A stretch of DNA of 49,233 nt from Paracoccaceae bacterium (GCA_018223085.1 JAAEZB010000009.1:1-49233), one strand, 5' to 3'; numbered from the stretch's first letter, positions 24,540 through 35,236 are shown. The notes: generated by a model not told the origin, from the sequence alone. A program made the numbers and translations.

Positions 24540-26582
24540 TTGCAACTGCTGGCGTGGATCGGGGCGGCCCTACAGGGGCAGCGCGGTTATCTTTTCCCTT
24601 GGGTGCCTGTCTGTCTTGGGCTTGGGATCGGGGGGTTTTTCCTATGCCGGGAGGAGCCTGCGGTGGCGTTGCTCTGGGGGCTGGCAGGCGGGGCGGTTTT
24701 CTTTCTTGCTTTGACATTTCACCTACCCGAAGCGGCGCGGCCGATTGGTTTGGCGTTTGGTTTTTTGTTGCTCGGTTTTGCCGTGGCGGGGGGGCGGGCG
24801 CATTGGGTTGCCGGGCCGGTTCTGGACTGGCGCTATTACGGGCCGGTGGAAGGGCGGATTGTGGGGATTGACCGGTCTTCCTCGGATGCGCTGCGCCTGA
24901 CGTTGGACCGGGTGGTTCTGGCGCGGGTGGCGCCGGAGAAAACGCCGGGGCGGGTGCGGATCGCATTGCATGGAGATCAACGGTTTATCGACCCCGCGCC
25001 GCATATGACGGTGATCCTGACCGGGCATCTTTCGCCACCTTCGGGGCCGGTTGAGCCGGGAGGGTTCGATTTCCAGCGTCATGCGTGGTTTCAGGGCATT
25101 GGGGCCATCGGATATACGCGGGTCCCGGTTCTGGCTCTCGAACCACCGCCGGAGGGGGCGAGCCTGTTGGGGGTACGCATGCGGCTTTCTGCGGCGATCC
25201 GGGCGGTGTTGCCCGGAGAAACGGGGGCTGTGGCGGCGGCGGTGACCACGGGGGACCGTAGTGGGGTGCCGCAGGCCACGTTGAAGGCGCTCCGGGCATC
25301 GAACCTTGCGCATTTGCTGGCGATTTCGGGGCTGCACATGGGGCTTTTGGTGGGGTTTGTGTTTGCCGCGCTGCGCTATGGTATGGCGTTGCATCCATGG
25401 AGCGCGCTTTACCTGCCGACCAAGAAGATCGCGGCGGCGCTCGCGCTTGTGGTGGCGACGGGGTATCTCCTTCTGTCGGGGGGCAATGTGGCGACGGAGC
25501 GGGCCTATGTCATGGCGGCGGTGGCGCTTGTGGCGGTGATGGTGGATCGGCGCGCGATCAGCCTGCGGGCGGTGGCCATGGCGGCGATGGTGGTCTTGAT
25601 GCTGCGGCCAGAGGCGATGCTTGGGCCGGGGTTTCAGATGTCTTTCGCGGCGACGACGGCGCTTGTTGCGGTGTTCGAGTTTTTGCGTAAACACGGGCCG
25701 CTGCGCATTCCGCGATGGGCGCGCCCCGTTTTTGCGGTGGTCGTGTCGTCCTTTGTTGCCGGGTTGGCAACGGCGCCATTCGGGGCGGCGCATTTCAATA
25801 CCGTGTCGCATTACGGGTTGGCGGCGAACCTGCTTGCAGTGCCGATCATGGGCACGGTGGTGGTGCCTTCGGCGGTGGTTGCGGCCTGCCTTGCGCCGGT
25901 CGGGCTTGAGGCGGTGGGGCTGGTGCCGATGGGGATCGGGCTTGATGCGATCCTGTTTATCGCGCGCAGTGTGGCGGGGATCGAGGGGGCGGTGGGGCAT
26001 GTGCCCCGGCCTCCGGCGGCGGTTCTGCCGCTCCTTGCCATCGGGTTCCTCTGGATCATCCTGTGGCAGCGGCGGGCGAGATGGATCGGAATAGTTCCGG
26101 TTCTTATGGCGGTTTTCCTTTGGCTGGGGGCGGAGCGACCGGTGGTGCTCATTGCGGACACGGGCGGTCTTGTTGGTGTGGTGCAGGACGGCGCACGCGC
26201 GCTCAGCAAGCCGCGGGGGGCGGGGTTTGTGGCGCGCAACTGGCTTGAGAATGATGGCGATGGCGGCGATCAGGCGATGGCAGCGGCGCGGTGGCGCGGG
26301 GAGGGGGAAAAGGGTGTGCGCAAGGCAGAGATCGGCGGCGCAAAGCTCTGGCATGTGTTTGGCAAGCGGGAGGTGGCGGCGCTTGCCGACTGTCCCAAAG
26401 GTGCCATTGTGGTGCTCAGCCATGACAGCGAAGCGGATCTGCCTTGCGATGTCTGGGGCCCCAAGCGATTGCGCCAGACAGGGGCGGTTGCGCTCTATGG
26501 GGACGAGGTAGGTCTCCAAATGAAAACCGCCCGCGAGGTCAGCGGGCGGCGCATGTGGAATACGGCGGCGTTTCGGCCTTAG
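24540..26582 (+). CDS. comEC: ComEC/Rec2 family DNA-uptake channel protein
   Basis: ComEC forms the inner-membrane channel for single-stranded DNA in natural transformation. The 680 residues show N-terminal membrane segments (about 20-75), a soluble OB-like region with [18 protein letters not shown] (DUF4131), and the Competence domain, which opens with [20 protein letters not shown] (about residue 260) and has many later helices. The C-terminal 150 residues occupy the beta-lactamase-like position but lack a clear HxHxDH motif, as is common in alphaproteobacteria. The start is TTG 24540, with GAGAGAGG seven bases before it; no ATG fits. It converges on lexA, overlapping by 4 bp. Confidence 0.9.
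   Translation: MQLLAWIGAALQGQRGYLFPWVPVCLGLGIGGFFLCREEPAVALLWGLAGGAVFFLALTFHLPEAARPIGLAFGFLLLGFAVAGGRAHWVAGPVLDWRYYGPVEGRIVGIDRSSSDALRLTLDRVVLARVAPEKTPGRVRIALHGDQRFIDPAPHMTVILTGHLSPPSGPVEPGGFDFQRHAWFQGIGAIGYTRVPVLALEPPPEGASLLGVRMRLSAAIRAVLPGETGAVAAAVTTGDRSGVPQATLKALRASNLAHLLAISGLHMGLLVGFVFAALRYGMALHPWSALYLPTKKIAAALALVVATGYLLLSGGNVATERAYVMAAVALVAVMVDRRAISLRAVAMAAMVVLMLRPEAMLGPGFQMSFAATTALVAVFEFLRKHGPLRIPRWARPVFAVVVSSFVAGLATAPFGAAHFNTVSHYGLAANLLAVPIMGTVVVPSAVVAACLAPVGLEAVGLVPMGIGLDAILFIARSVAGIEGAVGHVPRPPAAVLPLLAIGFLWIILWQRRARWIGIVPVLMAVFLWLGAERPVVLIADTGGLVGVVQDGARALSKPRGAGFVARNWLENDGDGGDQAMAAARWRGEGEKGVRKAEIGGAKLWHVFGKREVAALADCPKGAIVVLSHDSEADLPCDVWGPKRLRQTGAVALYGDEVGLQMKTAREVSGRRMWNTAAFRP
26523..26549 (-). 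terminator. lexA terminator embedded in the comEC coding end
   Basis: On the minus strand, CCGCCCGC (26549-26542), a 7-nt loop and GCGGGCGG (26534-26527) are followed by TTTT (26526-26523). It lies 30 bp past the lexA stop, within comEC codons. Confidence 0.7.
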
Positions 26583-27289
26583 TAAGTGCGGATAAGACCC
26601 GCCAGCGCGCCTTGCACCTTGACCTTATCAGAGGGGTAGACGCGGGTTTCATAATTCGGGTTCGCCGCTTCCAAGGCGATGGAATTTCCGTTTTGGTGAA
26701 AGCGTTTAAGGGTCGCTTCCTGATCCTCGACAAGGGCCACGACGATATCGCCATTCTCGGCGGTTTTGCATTCGCGGATGATGACCACGTCACCATCATT
26801 GATTCCGGCCTCGATCATCGAATCGCCTTTGACTTCGAGCGCGTAATGCGATCCGCCCGAGCGCAGCATTTGTCCCGGCACGGTGACGTGATGGTCTACA
26901 TGGCTGATCGCTTCGATCGGGACGCCGGCGGCGATCTTGCCCATGACGGGCAGTTCGCGGGCGTGAAGCACCATCTCTTCGGGCAGGATATTGGCCGGTT
27001 GCGTCGGCGAGGGATGCGGGCCTTCGATCACGCGCGGGGTAAAGCCGCCCTTGATTTCGGAGACGCCGCCCAAGGATTCGGGGAGTTTCACAATCTCGAT
27101 GGCGCGGGCGCGGTGCGCAAGGCGGCGGATAAAGCCGCGTTCCTCAAGCGCCGTAATCAGGCGGTGAATGCCGGATTTGGAGCGCAGGTCGAGCGCGTCT
27201 TTCATCTCATCAAAGCTTGGCGGGACGCCATCGCGTTGCAAGCGTTTGTGGATGAATTCGAGCAGGTCGAGTTGCTTTTTGGTCAACAT
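26579..27289 (-). CDS. lexA: SOS repressor LexA
   Basis: LexA represses SOS genes and cleaves itself when RecA is activated. The 236 residues have an N-terminal winged helix ([38 protein letters not shown]). The Ala-Gly cleavage site is in [13 protein letters not shown] (about residue 125). The catalytic serine is in [13 protein letters not shown], and the lysine is in [12 protein letters not shown] 27289 gives the normal N-terminus. The promoter holds a GTTC-N7-GTTC box over the -10, so it is self-regulated. A TTG-initiated longer form would include the promoter and is unlikely. Confidence 0.97.
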   Translation of the reverse strand: MLTKKQLDLLEFIHKRLQRDGVPPSFDEMKDALDLRSKSGIHRLITALEERGFIRRLAHRARAIEIVKLPESLGGVSEIKGGFTPRVIEGPHPSPTQPANILPEEMVLHARELPVMGKIAAGVPIEAISHVDHHVTVPGQMLRSGGSHYALEVKGDSMIEAGINDGDVVIIRECKTAENGDIVVALVEDQEATLKRFHQNGNSIALEAANPNYETRVYPSDKVKVQGALAGLIRTY

Positions 27290-27320
27290 GGGTGCGCCTC
27301 CGGGTCGGAAAGTTCCCTTT

Positions 27321-27349
27321 GTTCTATCCATGTTCTCGTTTTGTGTCAA
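27321..27349 (-). promoter_or_regulatory. lexA promoter with LexA box over the -10
   Basis: On the minus strand TTGACA (27349-27344), 17 bp, TAGAAC (27326-27321) form the promoter. GAAC-N7-GAAC (27335-27321; GTTC-N7-GTTC on the plus strand), the alphaproteobacterial SOS box, covers the -10. moeA ends 33 bp upstream of the -35, so lexA can be expressed alone or with the upstream operon. Confidence 0.85.
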
Positions 27350-27381
27350 CTCTGGCGCGAACAGAGCGGAAACAAACCCGG

Positions 27382-28557
27382 TCAGAGAGGGATATAGCGC
27401 ATTTCGTCTCCCGTCATGCGCGCGGGATCATGCGGCGGGCGGATGAGGAGGGCGTTGGCCTCGGCCAGGACCGTGAGAAGGGCGCTGTCCTGGCGCTCAA
27501 AGGCGGTCAGGCGGCCATTTTCAAGCCGGGCGCGCATGTAGTGTTCGCGTGGGCCATTTGAGCCGACGGGCGCGGCCAGAGGGGCGCGGGCCTCTGCGGC
27601 GGGCGCGGTGGGGAGACCGAGCAGGGCGCGGATCACGGGAGCCACGAAAACATGGCCGCAGACCATGGCCGAGACCGGATTGCCGGGCAGGCCGATCATC
27701 ATTGCGCCCGAGGCCATGCGGCCTGCCATGAGCGGTTTTCCGGGGCGCATGGCAATCTTATAGAAGCTCTGTTCCATACCGAGATCGGCGGCGACAGTGC
27801 CGACAAGATCATGGTCGCCCACGGATGCCCCGCCGATGGTCAGCACGAGATCGGCATCATCGGTGAGGGAAAATGCGGTTTCCAGCGACTCGCGGCTATC
27901 GCGGGCGATGGGCAGGAGGCGCGGCGCGGCTCCGAGCTCGGAGAGGAGCGCGGCGAGGCCGAAGGAGTTGGAGACAATGATTTGATCGGGGCCGGGGGTT
28001 TCGCCGGGCATGACGAGCTCATCACCCGTTGACATGATCGCCACACGCGGGCGGCGGGTCACGGGGATTTCGGCAATGTTCATTGCCGCCAGAAGGGCGA
28101 TATCGGCGGAGGTCAGACGCTTGGGGGCCTCAAACGGCGTGCCTTGGGCGAAATCGGCCCCGGCGGGGCGGATATGGAGGCCTTGGTCGAGAGTATCGCC
28201 GAGGGTGATCTGGTCGCCTTGCCGGGTCACGTCTTCCTGAATGATGACGCGGGTGGTGCCTTGGGGGATCGGGGCGCCGGTAAAGATGCGGACGGCCTCG
28301 CCCGCGCCAACGGGGCTCTCAAAGCCATGTCCGGCGGCGGATTCGCCGATGACGCGATAGGACGCGCCGGGGGCGGCGTCGGTGTCGGGGATGGCGTAGC
28401 CGTCCATGGCCGAGGCCGAGAAGGGCGGTTGGGTCAGGCGGGCGGTGACGGGCGCGGCGAGGACACGGCCATGCGCCGCGGAGAGCGGCACGATCTCGGC
28501 CTCAAGCGGGCGGGCAAGCGCGAAGAGGAGGTCAAGCGCCTCGGCAACGGAGATCAT
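27382..28557 (-). CDS. moeA: Molybdopterin molybdotransferase MoeA
   Basis: MoeA inserts molybdate into adenylylated molybdopterin, the last step of molybdenum cofactor assembly. The 391 residues show [15 protein letters not shown] (about 43-57), the molybdopterin-binding block [15 protein letters not shown] followed by [26 protein letters not shown], and [16 protein letters not shown]. The ATG at 28557 overlaps the moaC stop by 4 bp (ATGA). It is the last gene before lexA in the trpG-to-moeA run. Confidence 0.96.
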   Translation of the reverse strand: MISVAEALDLLFALARPLEAEIVPLSAAHGRVLAAPVTARLTQPPFSASAMDGYAIPDTDAAPGASYRVIGESAAGHGFESPVGAGEAVRIFTGAPIPQGTTRVIIQEDVTRQGDQITLGDTLDQGLHIRPAGADFAQGTPFEAPKRLTSADIALLAAMNIAEIPVTRRPRVAIMSTGDELVMPGETPGPDQIIVSNSFGLAALLSELGAAPRLLPIARDSRESLETAFSLTDDADLVLTIGGASVGDHDLVGTVAADLGMEQSFYKIAMRPGKPLMAGRMASGAMMIGLPGNPVSAMVCGHVFVAPVIRALLGLPTAPAAEARAPLAAPVGSNGPREHYMRARLENGRLTAFERQDSALLTVLAEANALLIRPPHDPARMTGDEMRYIPL

Positions 28558-29036
28558 GTGGCTTCAAAGCGGCCGGATTTGCCGCCATCCTTGAGGATCA
28601 CGCGGATGCCGCCGATTTCCATCGCTTTGTCCACGGCCTTGGCCATGTCATAGACCGTGAGCGCCGCGACGTTCACCGCCGTAAGGGCCTCCATCTCAAC
28701 CCCGGTCTGGCCGGTGGTTTTTACCGTGGCCTCGATGCGCACACCCGGCAGGGTTTCGTCCGGGGTCAGATCGACGGCGACCTTGGTGATCGGCAGGGGA
28801 TGACAGAGGGGGATAAGCGTCGAGCACTGCTTGGCCCCCATGATCCCGGCAAGGCGGGCCACGGAGAGGACATCGCCCTTCTTGGCGCGGCCTTCGGCAA
28901 TGATATCATAGGTTTCGCGTGCCATCTTCACCCAACCTTCGGCGGTCGCGATGCGCGAGGTCACGTCTTTGTCGGAGACATCGACCATATGGGCGTCGCC
29001 CTTCTGGTCGAAATGCGTGAGGCCTGTATCAGACAT
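28554..29036 (-). CDS. moaC: Cyclic pyranopterin monophosphate synthase MoaC
   Basis: MoaC converts the MoaA product to cyclic pyranopterin monophosphate in the first stage of molybdopterin synthesis. The 160 residues carry [18 protein letters not shown] at the N-terminus, the active-site [16 protein letters not shown], and [20 protein letters not shown] (about 118-137), ending with [13 protein letters not shown] 29036 overlaps the trpC stop by one base (TGATG); a GTG one codon upstream is less likely. It is coupled to moeA. Confidence 0.97.
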   Translation of the reverse strand: MSDTGLTHFDQKGDAHMVDVSDKDVTSRIATAEGWVKMARETYDIIAEGRAKKGDVLSVARLAGIMGAKQCSTLIPLCHPLPITKVAVDLTPDETLPGVRIEATVKTTGQTGVEMEALTAVNVAALTVYDMAKAVDKAMEIGGIRVILKDGGKSGRFEAT

Positions 29037-29848
29037 CACATGCCCCCCGGACGCAGCGGATTGGCGAGAATCGCGCGGGTTGCGGCCTCGACATCGTCCT
29101 GACGCATGAGGCTTTCGCCGATGAGGAAACAGCGCGCGCCGTAGCGGGCCATATCCGAGAGGTCTTCGGGGGTGTTGAGGCCGCTCTCAGAAACGAGCAT
29201 CCGGTCGGCGGGCACGAGCTTGGAGAGCGTGCGGGTGGTGTCGAGCGTGGTCTCAAAGGTCTTGAGATTGCGGTTGTTGATGCCGATCAGGGGGGATTTC
29301 AAAAGCGTGGCGCGTTCGAGTTCTTCGGCGTCATGCACCTCGATCAGAACATCCATGTCCCAGCCAAAGGCGGCGTCTTCAAGTTCTTGCGCCTGTGCGT
29401 CGGAGACCGAGGCCATGATGATGAGGATACAATCGGCCCCGAGGGCGCGGGCCTCGGCGACCTGATAGGTGTCATACATGAAATCCTTGCGCAGGGCGGG
29501 TAGGTTTGTCGCCTCGCGCGCGGCGGTGAGGAAGCTCTTGTCGCCTTGGAAAGAAGGGGTATCGGTCAGGACAGACAGGCAGGCCGCGCCACCGGCCTCA
29601 TACGCCTTGGCCAAGGCGGGCGGGTTGAAATCGGCGCGGATGAGGCCCTTGGAGGGGGAGGCTTTTTTGACCTCCGCAATCAGGCCATAGCCTTCGCGGC
29701 TCGCCATGCGCAGAGCGTTGGAAAAGCCGCGGGTCTGGCCTGCGTCGCGGGCTTCGGCTTCGACCTCTGCGAGAGGCTTGGCGGCCTTGTCGGCGGCAAC
29801 CTCTTCGAGCTTATAGGCCTTGATCTTGTCGAGCACGGTGGCGGTCAT
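29036..29848 (-). CDS. trpC: Indole-3-glycerol phosphate synthase
   Basis: TrpC closes the indole ring in tryptophan synthesis. The 270-residue TIM barrel shows [20 protein letters not shown] (about 55-74), [41 protein letters not shown], and [13 protein letters not shown] in the C-terminal strands. ATG 29848 was chosen because it overlaps the ung stop (ATGA) and gives [13 protein letters not shown]; a longer start would extend into ung. It is monofunctional, with no TrpF fusion. Confidence 0.96.
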   Translation of the reverse strand: MTATVLDKIKAYKLEEVAADKAAKPLAEVEAEARDAGQTRGFSNALRMASREGYGLIAEVKKASPSKGLIRADFNPPALAKAYEAGGAACLSVLTDTPSFQGDKSFLTAAREATNLPALRKDFMYDTYQVAEARALGADCILIIMASVSDAQAQELEDAAFGWDMDVLIEVHDAEELERATLLKSPLIGINNRNLKTFETTLDTTRTLSKLVPADRMLVSESGLNTPEDLSDMARYGARCFLIGESLMRQDDVEAATRAILANPLRPGGM

Positions 29849-30513
29849 GAGCGGGTCCAGTTGATTTCGGGCTGGCCTTGGGCGGTCAGCCATGAGTTGA
29901 TCCGTGAAAACGGGCGAGAGCCGAAAAAGCCGCGCCGGGCCGAAAGCGGCGATGGGTGGGCGGATTCGATCAGCAGATGTTGAGCGCCATTTTTAGGCGT
30001 TGAGATATGACGCGCAAGGGTCTGTGCCTGTTTGCCCCAGAGAACAAAGGCAGTGGGGTGCTTGGAAACGGTGCTCAGGACCTGTTCGACGAGGCCGGAC
30101 CAGCCAAGTTTGGCGTGTCCTCCGGCGTCGCCTGCGGGCACGGTCAGGGCGGTGTTGAGCAGGAGCACGCCTTGGGTAGCCCAAAAGCGCAGGTCGCCGT
30201 TTTCCGGCGCGGCACCAAGATCGGCCTGCATTTCCTTGAAGATATTGCCGAGCGAGCGCGGCAGGGGGCGCACATCGGGTTCCACCGAGAAGGCAAACCC
30301 ATGGGCATGGCCGGGGGTTGGGTAGGGGTCTTGACCGAGGATCACCACGCGGGTGGCCTCAGGTGGGCAGGCGTCGAGCGCGGCAAAGCGTTGGGGGGCG
30401 GGCGGCAGGATGGGGCGCGTTTCGGCGGCCAGTGTTGCCTCGATGGCTGGATAATCGCGCTCAAAGAATGGCAGATGCGCCCATGCGCCCGGTATGTGCA
30501 TCATCTGCGACAT
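29845..30513 (-). CDS. ung: Uracil-DNA glycosylase, family 1
   Basis: Ung removes uracil from DNA as the first step of base excision repair. The 222 residues carry the water-activating motif [18 protein letters not shown] (about 59-76), [24 protein letters not shown], and the minor-groove loop [18 protein letters not shown]. It begins 9 bp after trpD and its end overlaps trpC by 4 bp, so a repair gene is translationally embedded in the trp run, upstream of lexA. No SOS box was seen for ung itself. Confidence 0.97.
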   Translation of the reverse strand: MSQMMHIPGAWAHLPFFERDYPAIEATLAAETRPILPPAPQRFAALDACPPEATRVVILGQDPYPTPGHAHGFAFSVEPDVRPLPRSLGNIFKEMQADLGAAPENGDLRFWATQGVLLLNTALTVPAGDAGGHAKLGWSGLVEQVLSTVSKHPTAFVLWGKQAQTLARHISTPKNGAQHLLIESAHPSPLSARRGFFGSRPFSRINSWLTAQGQPEINWTRS

Positions 30514-30522
30514 GATCCGGTA

Positions 30523-31542
30523 TCAGGTCGCAGAGGTCACGGCGGCAAGGCCCTGGATCGCGGCGAGCGCTTTGCCGCTATCAATGCTTTCGCGAGCCTT
30601 TTCAACACCTTCGCGCAGGTCGCTCACGGCGTCGGCGACGACGAGGGCGGCGGCGGAGTTGAGCAGAACGGCATCGCGGTAGGCGCTCGGCGCGCCGTCG
30701 AGTAGGGCGCGGAAGGCGATGCCGTTTTCCTCGGGTGTGCCGCCGAGGATGTCTTCAAACGGGTGCACAGGCAGGCCGGCATCTTCGGGGTGGATTTCCA
30801 CGTCCTTGACCGAGCCATCGGGTTCAAGGGCCGAGACCCAGCTTATGCCGGTGATGGTCAGCTCATCCGTGCCGTCGCTACCATGGACGAGCCAGGCGTG
30901 TTCGCTACCAAGTTGGCCGAGGGTTTCGGCCATGGGGCGGATGAGGTCGCGGGAAAACGCACCGGTCAGTTGGCGTTTAACACCAGCCGGGTTGGTGAGC
31001 GGGCCGAGGATGTTAAAGATCGTGCGGGTGCCGAGTTCCTGACGGGTGGGCATCACATGGGCAATCGCCGGGTGGTGCATGGGGGCCATCATGAAGGCGA
31101 TGCCGCAAGTTTCGAGCGCTTTTTCAACGACTTCTGGGCCAACCATGACGTTGACACCCATTTGGGTGAGGGCATCGGCCGCGCCGGATTTTGAGGAAAG
31201 GTTGCGGTTGCCGTGCTTGGCGACCGGCACACCTGCGCCCGCGACGACAAAAGCGGTTGCGGTAGAGATGTTGAGCGTGCCCTTGCCATCACCGCCAGTG
31301 CCAACGATGTCGATCGCGCCTGCGGGGGCTTTGACGGGTTTGCACTTGGCGCGCATGACGGCGGCGGCGGCGGCATATTCATCCACGGTTTCGCCCCGCG
31401 TGCGCAGCGCCATCAAGAGGCCGCCGATCTGCGAGGGCGTGGCTTCGCCTTCAAACAGGATTTCAAAGGCGGTTTCGGCCTCGGCGCGGGTTAGCGGGCG
31501 GTCGGCGGCTGCGCCGATCAGGGGTTTGATCGCGTCGCTCAT
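30523..31542 (-). CDS. trpD: Anthranilate phosphoribosyltransferase
   Basis: TrpD joins anthranilate to PRPP in tryptophan synthesis. The 339 residues show the pyrophosphate-binding [17 protein letters not shown] (about 78-94), [44 protein letters not shown] split between the anthranilate-binding and hinge regions, and a C-terminal DELTITG. ATG 31542 overlaps trpG by 4 bp. It is not fused to a glutaminase. Confidence 0.97.
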   Translation of the reverse strand: MSDAIKPLIGAAADRPLTRAEAETAFEILFEGEATPSQIGGLLMALRTRGETVDEYAAAAAVMRAKCKPVKAPAGAIDIVGTGGDGKGTLNISTATAFVVAGAGVPVAKHGNRNLSSKSGAADALTQMGVNVMVGPEVVEKALETCGIAFMMAPMHHPAIAHVMPTRQELGTRTIFNILGPLTNPAGVKRQLTGAFSRDLIRPMAETLGQLGSEHAWLVHGSDGTDELTITGISWVSALEPDGSVKDVEIHPEDAGLPVHPFEDILGGTPEENGIAFRALLDGAPSAYRDAVLLNSAAALVVADAVSDLREGVEKARESIDSGKALAAIQGLAAVTSAT

Positions 31543-32132
31543 GCGGGCTCACTTTCTTTCGCGGGCATCATGTCGATGAAGTTCTTCAGCATGGCATGGC
31601 CATGTTCGGAGGCGATAGATTCGGGGTGGAACTGCACGCCCTGGATCGGGAGGGTGCGGTGTTGCAGGCCCATGATCGTGCCATCCTCAAGTTCGGCGGT
31701 GATTTCGAGGCAGTCGGGCAGGCTCTCGCGCTCGACAACGAGGGAATGATAGCGTGTTGCCTCAAACGGCGAGGGAAGGCCTTTGAAGAGGCCCTTGCCG
31801 GTATGGTGCATGGTGCCCATTTTGCCATGCACGATCTCATGACAGCGCACCACCTTGCCGCCAAAGGCCTGACCGATGGTTTGATGGCCGAGACACACGC
31901 CAAGGAGCGGTGTTGCGGTTTCGGCGGCGGCATGGGTCAGGGAGAGGCAGATTCCGGCCTGATCCGGGTCACAGGGGCCGGGCGAGAGCAAAATCCCCGA
32001 AGGCCGCAGCGCCATTGCGTCCTGCACCGTCAGCGCATCGTTGCGATAGACGCTCACATCGGCCCCGAGTTCGCCAAGATAGTGGACGAGATTGTAGGTA
32101 AAACTGTCGTAATTGTCGATCAGGAGCAGCAT
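31539..32132 (-). CDS. trpG: Anthranilate synthase glutamine amidotransferase subunit
   Basis: TrpG hydrolyses glutamine and feeds ammonia to TrpE. The 197 residues contain [32 protein letters not shown], the nucleophile cysteine in [17 protein letters not shown] (about residue 80), and the catalytic HPES in [20 protein letters not shown] 32132 is the start. It leads the trpG-trpD-ung-trpC-moaC-moeA run. Its partner trpE is 1.6 kb away, beyond an oppositely oriented deacetylase gene. A TTGACC element lies in the 174-bp upstream gap, but no leader peptide was found. Confidence 0.96.
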   Translation of the reverse strand: MLLLIDNYDSFTYNLVHYLGELGADVSVYRNDALTVQDAMALRPSGILLSPGPCDPDQAGICLSLTHAAAETATPLLGVCLGHQTIGQAFGGKVVRCHEIVHGKMGTMHHTGKGLFKGLPSPFEATRYHSLVVERESLPDCLEITAELEDGTIMGLQHRTLPIQGVQFHPESIASEHGHAMLKNFIDMMPAKESEPA

Positions 32133-32306
32133 TTCGCAGTTCTTCGCTCAAAGTTTTCAAAACGGGGTGGAGGCCCCGGCCATGGTCGCGGTATACATGT
32201 TCAGGCTTGACGCTGAGGGTCAAGGGGGCCACGGGGCGTGAAGACCCCTTTTCGGTCCCGATCCGGACCACGGGGCCGATTTGGCGGCGAATGGAGGGCA
32301 GGGCAG

Positions 32307-33659
32307 ATGTTTCGAGGGTTTCTCACAGGGGTGATCTGGGGCGCTATCGCGGTTGTGGTCGTGGTGGGGGTGGCCTCATTGATGGCACCGCTTCCGGCGA
32401 CTGTTGTGCCGCAGACAAGCGCGGTAGAGACGACCACCGGGTCGGATAAGGAAGATACCGGCGGTATTGCCAGCCCGTCGCAGGCCGATGAAGGGCTTGC
32501 CGGAGAGGCAGGCGGCGCGGTTGAGGCCGAGGCGTCGGAGGATGAACAGACACCGCTGGCCGATACGGACCCGGCCCCCAAGCCCGATCCGGGCCAGCCG
32601 CAGGAGAACCTGACGGCGCCTGAAATCAATATGCTGGAAAGCGGAGTGAGTGGCACGGCGGAAACGGAAAACCCCGTCACGCCCGCCCCGCAGGCCCGCG
32701 CGCCAGAAGCCCCCGAGGCCGAAGTGACGGTTTTGCCCGATGCAGAGACCTCAATCACGACCAATCCCGATCAGCCCGCAGCTCCGGATGTGCCGGAGGT
32801 GGGCAGCGCCTTTGAGACACCTGCGCCCGAGGCGGACCTGACGCCGGGCGCCGAGGCGTCGGAGGCCGAAGAGATGAGCCCTGCGCCGGTGATGAAGCCG
32901 GCCGGCACGCTGACAGAGAGTTTCCCGCAGCATAAATCCTCGCGCCTGCCAACCGTGGAAACAGACACAGGTGACGAGGCCGCGCCGCGCCCCTTTGAGG
33001 TCAATGCCGAGCCGTTCGAGGCAGAAGGCAAGCCGCTGATGGCGGTGGTGTTGATTGACGACGGATCTACGCCGATTGACGAGGCGATGGTGACGGGGCT
33101 GCGGTTCCCGGTAAGTTTTGCGATCAATACACTGACCCCGGATGCGGCGGCGCGTGAGGCGGCTTATCGTGCGATGGGGTATGAGACGCTGGCCATGATC
33201 GACATCCCGGCGGCTGCGGCGGCCACGGATGTCGAGGTCGCCATGGAGGCGCATCTCAAGGCGATGCCGGGGGCCGTTGGGGTTCTGGAAGGTATGGGCG
33301 ACGGGCTTCAGGGCGCGCGCGAAGTCTCGGATCAGGTGACCGAAGTGCTTTTGGCGTCGGGGCATGGGCTGGTGATGCTGGCCAATGGGCTCAACACCGC
33401 TCAGAAGCTTGCCAGCCGAGAAGGCGTTCCGGCGGCGACGGTGTTCCGCGATTTCGACGGTAAGGGGCAGAATGCGACGGTGATCCGCCGATTCCTCGAT
33501 CAAGCGGCGTTCAAAGCCGATCAAGAGGGTGGAGTGATTATGGTCGGTCGGGTGCATGACGAGACCCTTTCCGCGCTTATGGTCTGGGGTCTTCAGGATC
33601 GGGCCAGCACGGTATCACTGGCGCCGGTGTCTGCGGTGCTGCGCGCCAAGCAGCCGTGA
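32307..33659 (+). CDS. Divergent polysaccharide deacetylase family protein (YibQ-like)
   Basis: A 450-residue envelope protein. An N-terminal membrane segment (FLTGVIWGAIAVVVVVGVAS, about 4-24) is followed by a long Pro/Ala/Glu-rich, low-complexity linker (about 30-225). The C-terminal divergent polysaccharide deacetylase domain begins at LMAVVLIDDGSTPIDEA (about 240) and includes FAINTLTPDAAAREAAYRAM. The paired Asp of the family are kept; activity on a polysaccharide is unproven. It is the only plus-strand gene between trpG and trpE, and converges with trpE. ATG 32307 follows GGAGGGCAGGGCAG. Confidence 0.8.
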   Translation: MFRGFLTGVIWGAIAVVVVVGVASLMAPLPATVVPQTSAVETTTGSDKEDTGGIASPSQADEGLAGEAGGAVEAEASEDEQTPLADTDPAPKPDPGQPQENLTAPEINMLESGVSGTAETENPVTPAPQARAPEAPEAEVTVLPDAETSITTNPDQPAAPDVPEVGSAFETPAPEADLTPGAEASEAEEMSPAPVMKPAGTLTESFPQHKSSRLPTVETDTGDEAAPRPFEVNAEPFEAEGKPLMAVVLIDDGSTPIDEAMVTGLRFPVSFAINTLTPDAAAREAAYRAMGYETLAMIDIPAAAAATDVEVAMEAHLKAMPGAVGVLEGMGDGLQGAREVSDQVTEVLLASGHGLVMLANGLNTAQKLASREGVPAATVFRDFDGKGQNATVIRRFLDQAAFKADQEGGVIMVGRVHDETLSALMVWGLQDRASTVSLAPVSAVLRAKQP

Positions 33660-33724
33660 TTGGGGCGGGAAAATCTTCTGAAAGGTTTTCCTGCGGATGC
33701 ATTTTTTAGAAGAATGTCAGGCGA

Positions 33725-35236
33725 TTAGCTGTTGCCGTTGCCGGTAAAACGCGCGGCATCTGCGGCAGCGCGGCGGATGGCGTTCGATTTGTGGACGGTT
33801 TCCATATATTCCGATTCCGGGTCGCTATCGTAGACGACGCCGCCACCGGCCTGAATATAGAGCTTCTCGTCCTGCACGATGGCCGTGCGCAGGGCGATAC
33901 ACATGTCCATGTCGCCGCCCGCACTGAAATATCCGACACCGCCGCCATAGACGCCGCGTTTCTCCGGCTCCAGCTCGTCGATGATTTCCATCGCGCGCAC
34001 CTTGGGCGCGCCGGACACTGTTCCGGCGGGCATACCCGCGAAAAAGGCCGAGAGCGCGTCGTGATCCTCGGAGAGTTCACCTACCACGTTGGAGACGATA
34101 TGCATCACGTGGGAATAGCGTTCGATGATGAATTTCTCGGTCGGGCGCACGGTGCCGATTTTGGCGACACGGCCCACATCGTTGCGCCCGAGATCGAGCA
34201 GCATGAGATGTTCAGCGAGTTCTTTCTTGTCGGCCAGAAGATCCTCTTCGAGGGCCTTGTCCTCTTCGGGCGTTGCGCCGCGCGGGCGGGTGCCAGCGAT
34301 GGGGCGAATGGTGACTTCGTCGCCAAAGACCCGAACGAGGATTTCGGGGCTGGCGCCGATGACCTGAAAACCGCCGAAGTTGAAATAGAACATGAAGGGC
34401 GAGGGGTTGGTGCGCCGCAAGCTCCGGTAGAGGGCGAAGGGCGGTTCACGGAACTCTTGGGTCCAGCGCTGTGCGGGGACGACCTGAAAGATGTCACCGG
34501 CGCGGATATAGTCCTTGGCCTTTTCGACCGCGGCCATGTAGCCGTCCTTGGTAAAGTTCGAGACCGGCGGGGCTATTTCATGGGCCTGACCGAGATCGCG
34601 CGCGGCCTGTGGCATGGCGCGTTCCAGATCGCGCACTGCATCCATGACGCGCTCGGCGGCTTGGGCATAGGCGGCTTTGGCGGACATACCGTCGGTGACC
34701 CAAGCGGGGCTTACGACGGTGACCTCACCCTTGACGCCATCAAGCACGGCGACGACCGAAGGGCGCAGCATGCAGGCATCGGGCAGGCCGAGCGGGTCGG
34801 GGTTCACATTGGGCAGGTGCTCGACAAGGCGGATCATGTCATAGCCAAGATAGCCGAAAAGCCCGGCGGCGGCCTGCGGCAGGTCCTCGGGAAGGTCGAT
34901 GCGGCTCTCGGCGATGAGGGCGCGCAGGGCGTCAAGCGGATTGCCCTCCTGCGCCACGAACCCGTCGGAATCAAAGCGTGCGCTGCGATTGATCCGCGCC
35001 TGTTCGCCATGGCATTGCCAGATCAGATCGGGCTTCATGCCGATGATCGAATAACGCCCACGCACTTCGCCGCCGGTCACGGATTCGAGGATGAAGGCAT
35101 CCTTCTGAGCGCCGGTGAGTTTGAGCATGAGCGACACAGGCGTGTCGAGATCGGCAGCCAGCCGGGTATAGACGACCTGGTTCTGTCCCGCCTCGTGGGC
35201 GGCGGCAAATTCATCGAAGGAGGGGATCAGTTCCAA
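33725..35236 (-). CDS. trpE: Anthranilate synthase component I
   Basis: TrpE makes anthranilate from chorismate with ammonia from TrpG. The 503 residues show the tryptophan-binding N-terminal part (LTGAQKDAFILESV), chorismate-binding blocks IKTG-equivalent GDIFQVVPAQRW (about 245), PIAGTRPRGATPEEDK, EHLMLLDLGRNDVGRVA, and GTVSGAPKVRAMEIIDELE. It lies 22 bp downstream of the PpiD-like gene. It is separated from trpG by a divergent polysaccharide deacetylase gene. No attenuator was found directly upstream. Confidence 0.97.
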   Translation of the reverse strand: MELIPSFDEFAAAHEAGQNQVVYTRLAADLDTPVSLMLKLTGAQKDAFILESVTGGEVRGRYSIIGMKPDLIWQCHGEQARINRSARFDSDGFVAQEGNPLDALRALIAESRIDLPEDLPQAAAGLFGYLGYDMIRLVEHLPNVNPDPLGLPDACMLRPSVVAVLDGVKGEVTVVSPAWVTDGMSAKAAYAQAAERVMDAVRDLERAMPQAARDLGQAHEIAPPVSNFTKDGYMAAVEKAKDYIRAGDIFQVVPAQRWTQEFREPPFALYRSLRRTNPSPFMFYFNFGGFQVIGASPEILVRVFGDEVTIRPIAGTRPRGATPEEDKALEEDLLADKKELAEHLMLLDLGRNDVGRVAKIGTVRPTEKFIIERYSHVMHIVSNVVGELSEDHDALSAFFAGMPAGTVSGAPKVRAMEIIDELEPEKRGVYGGGVGYFSAGGDMDMCIALRTAIVQDEKLYIQAGGGVVYDSDPESEYMETVHKSNAIRRAAADAARFTGNGNS

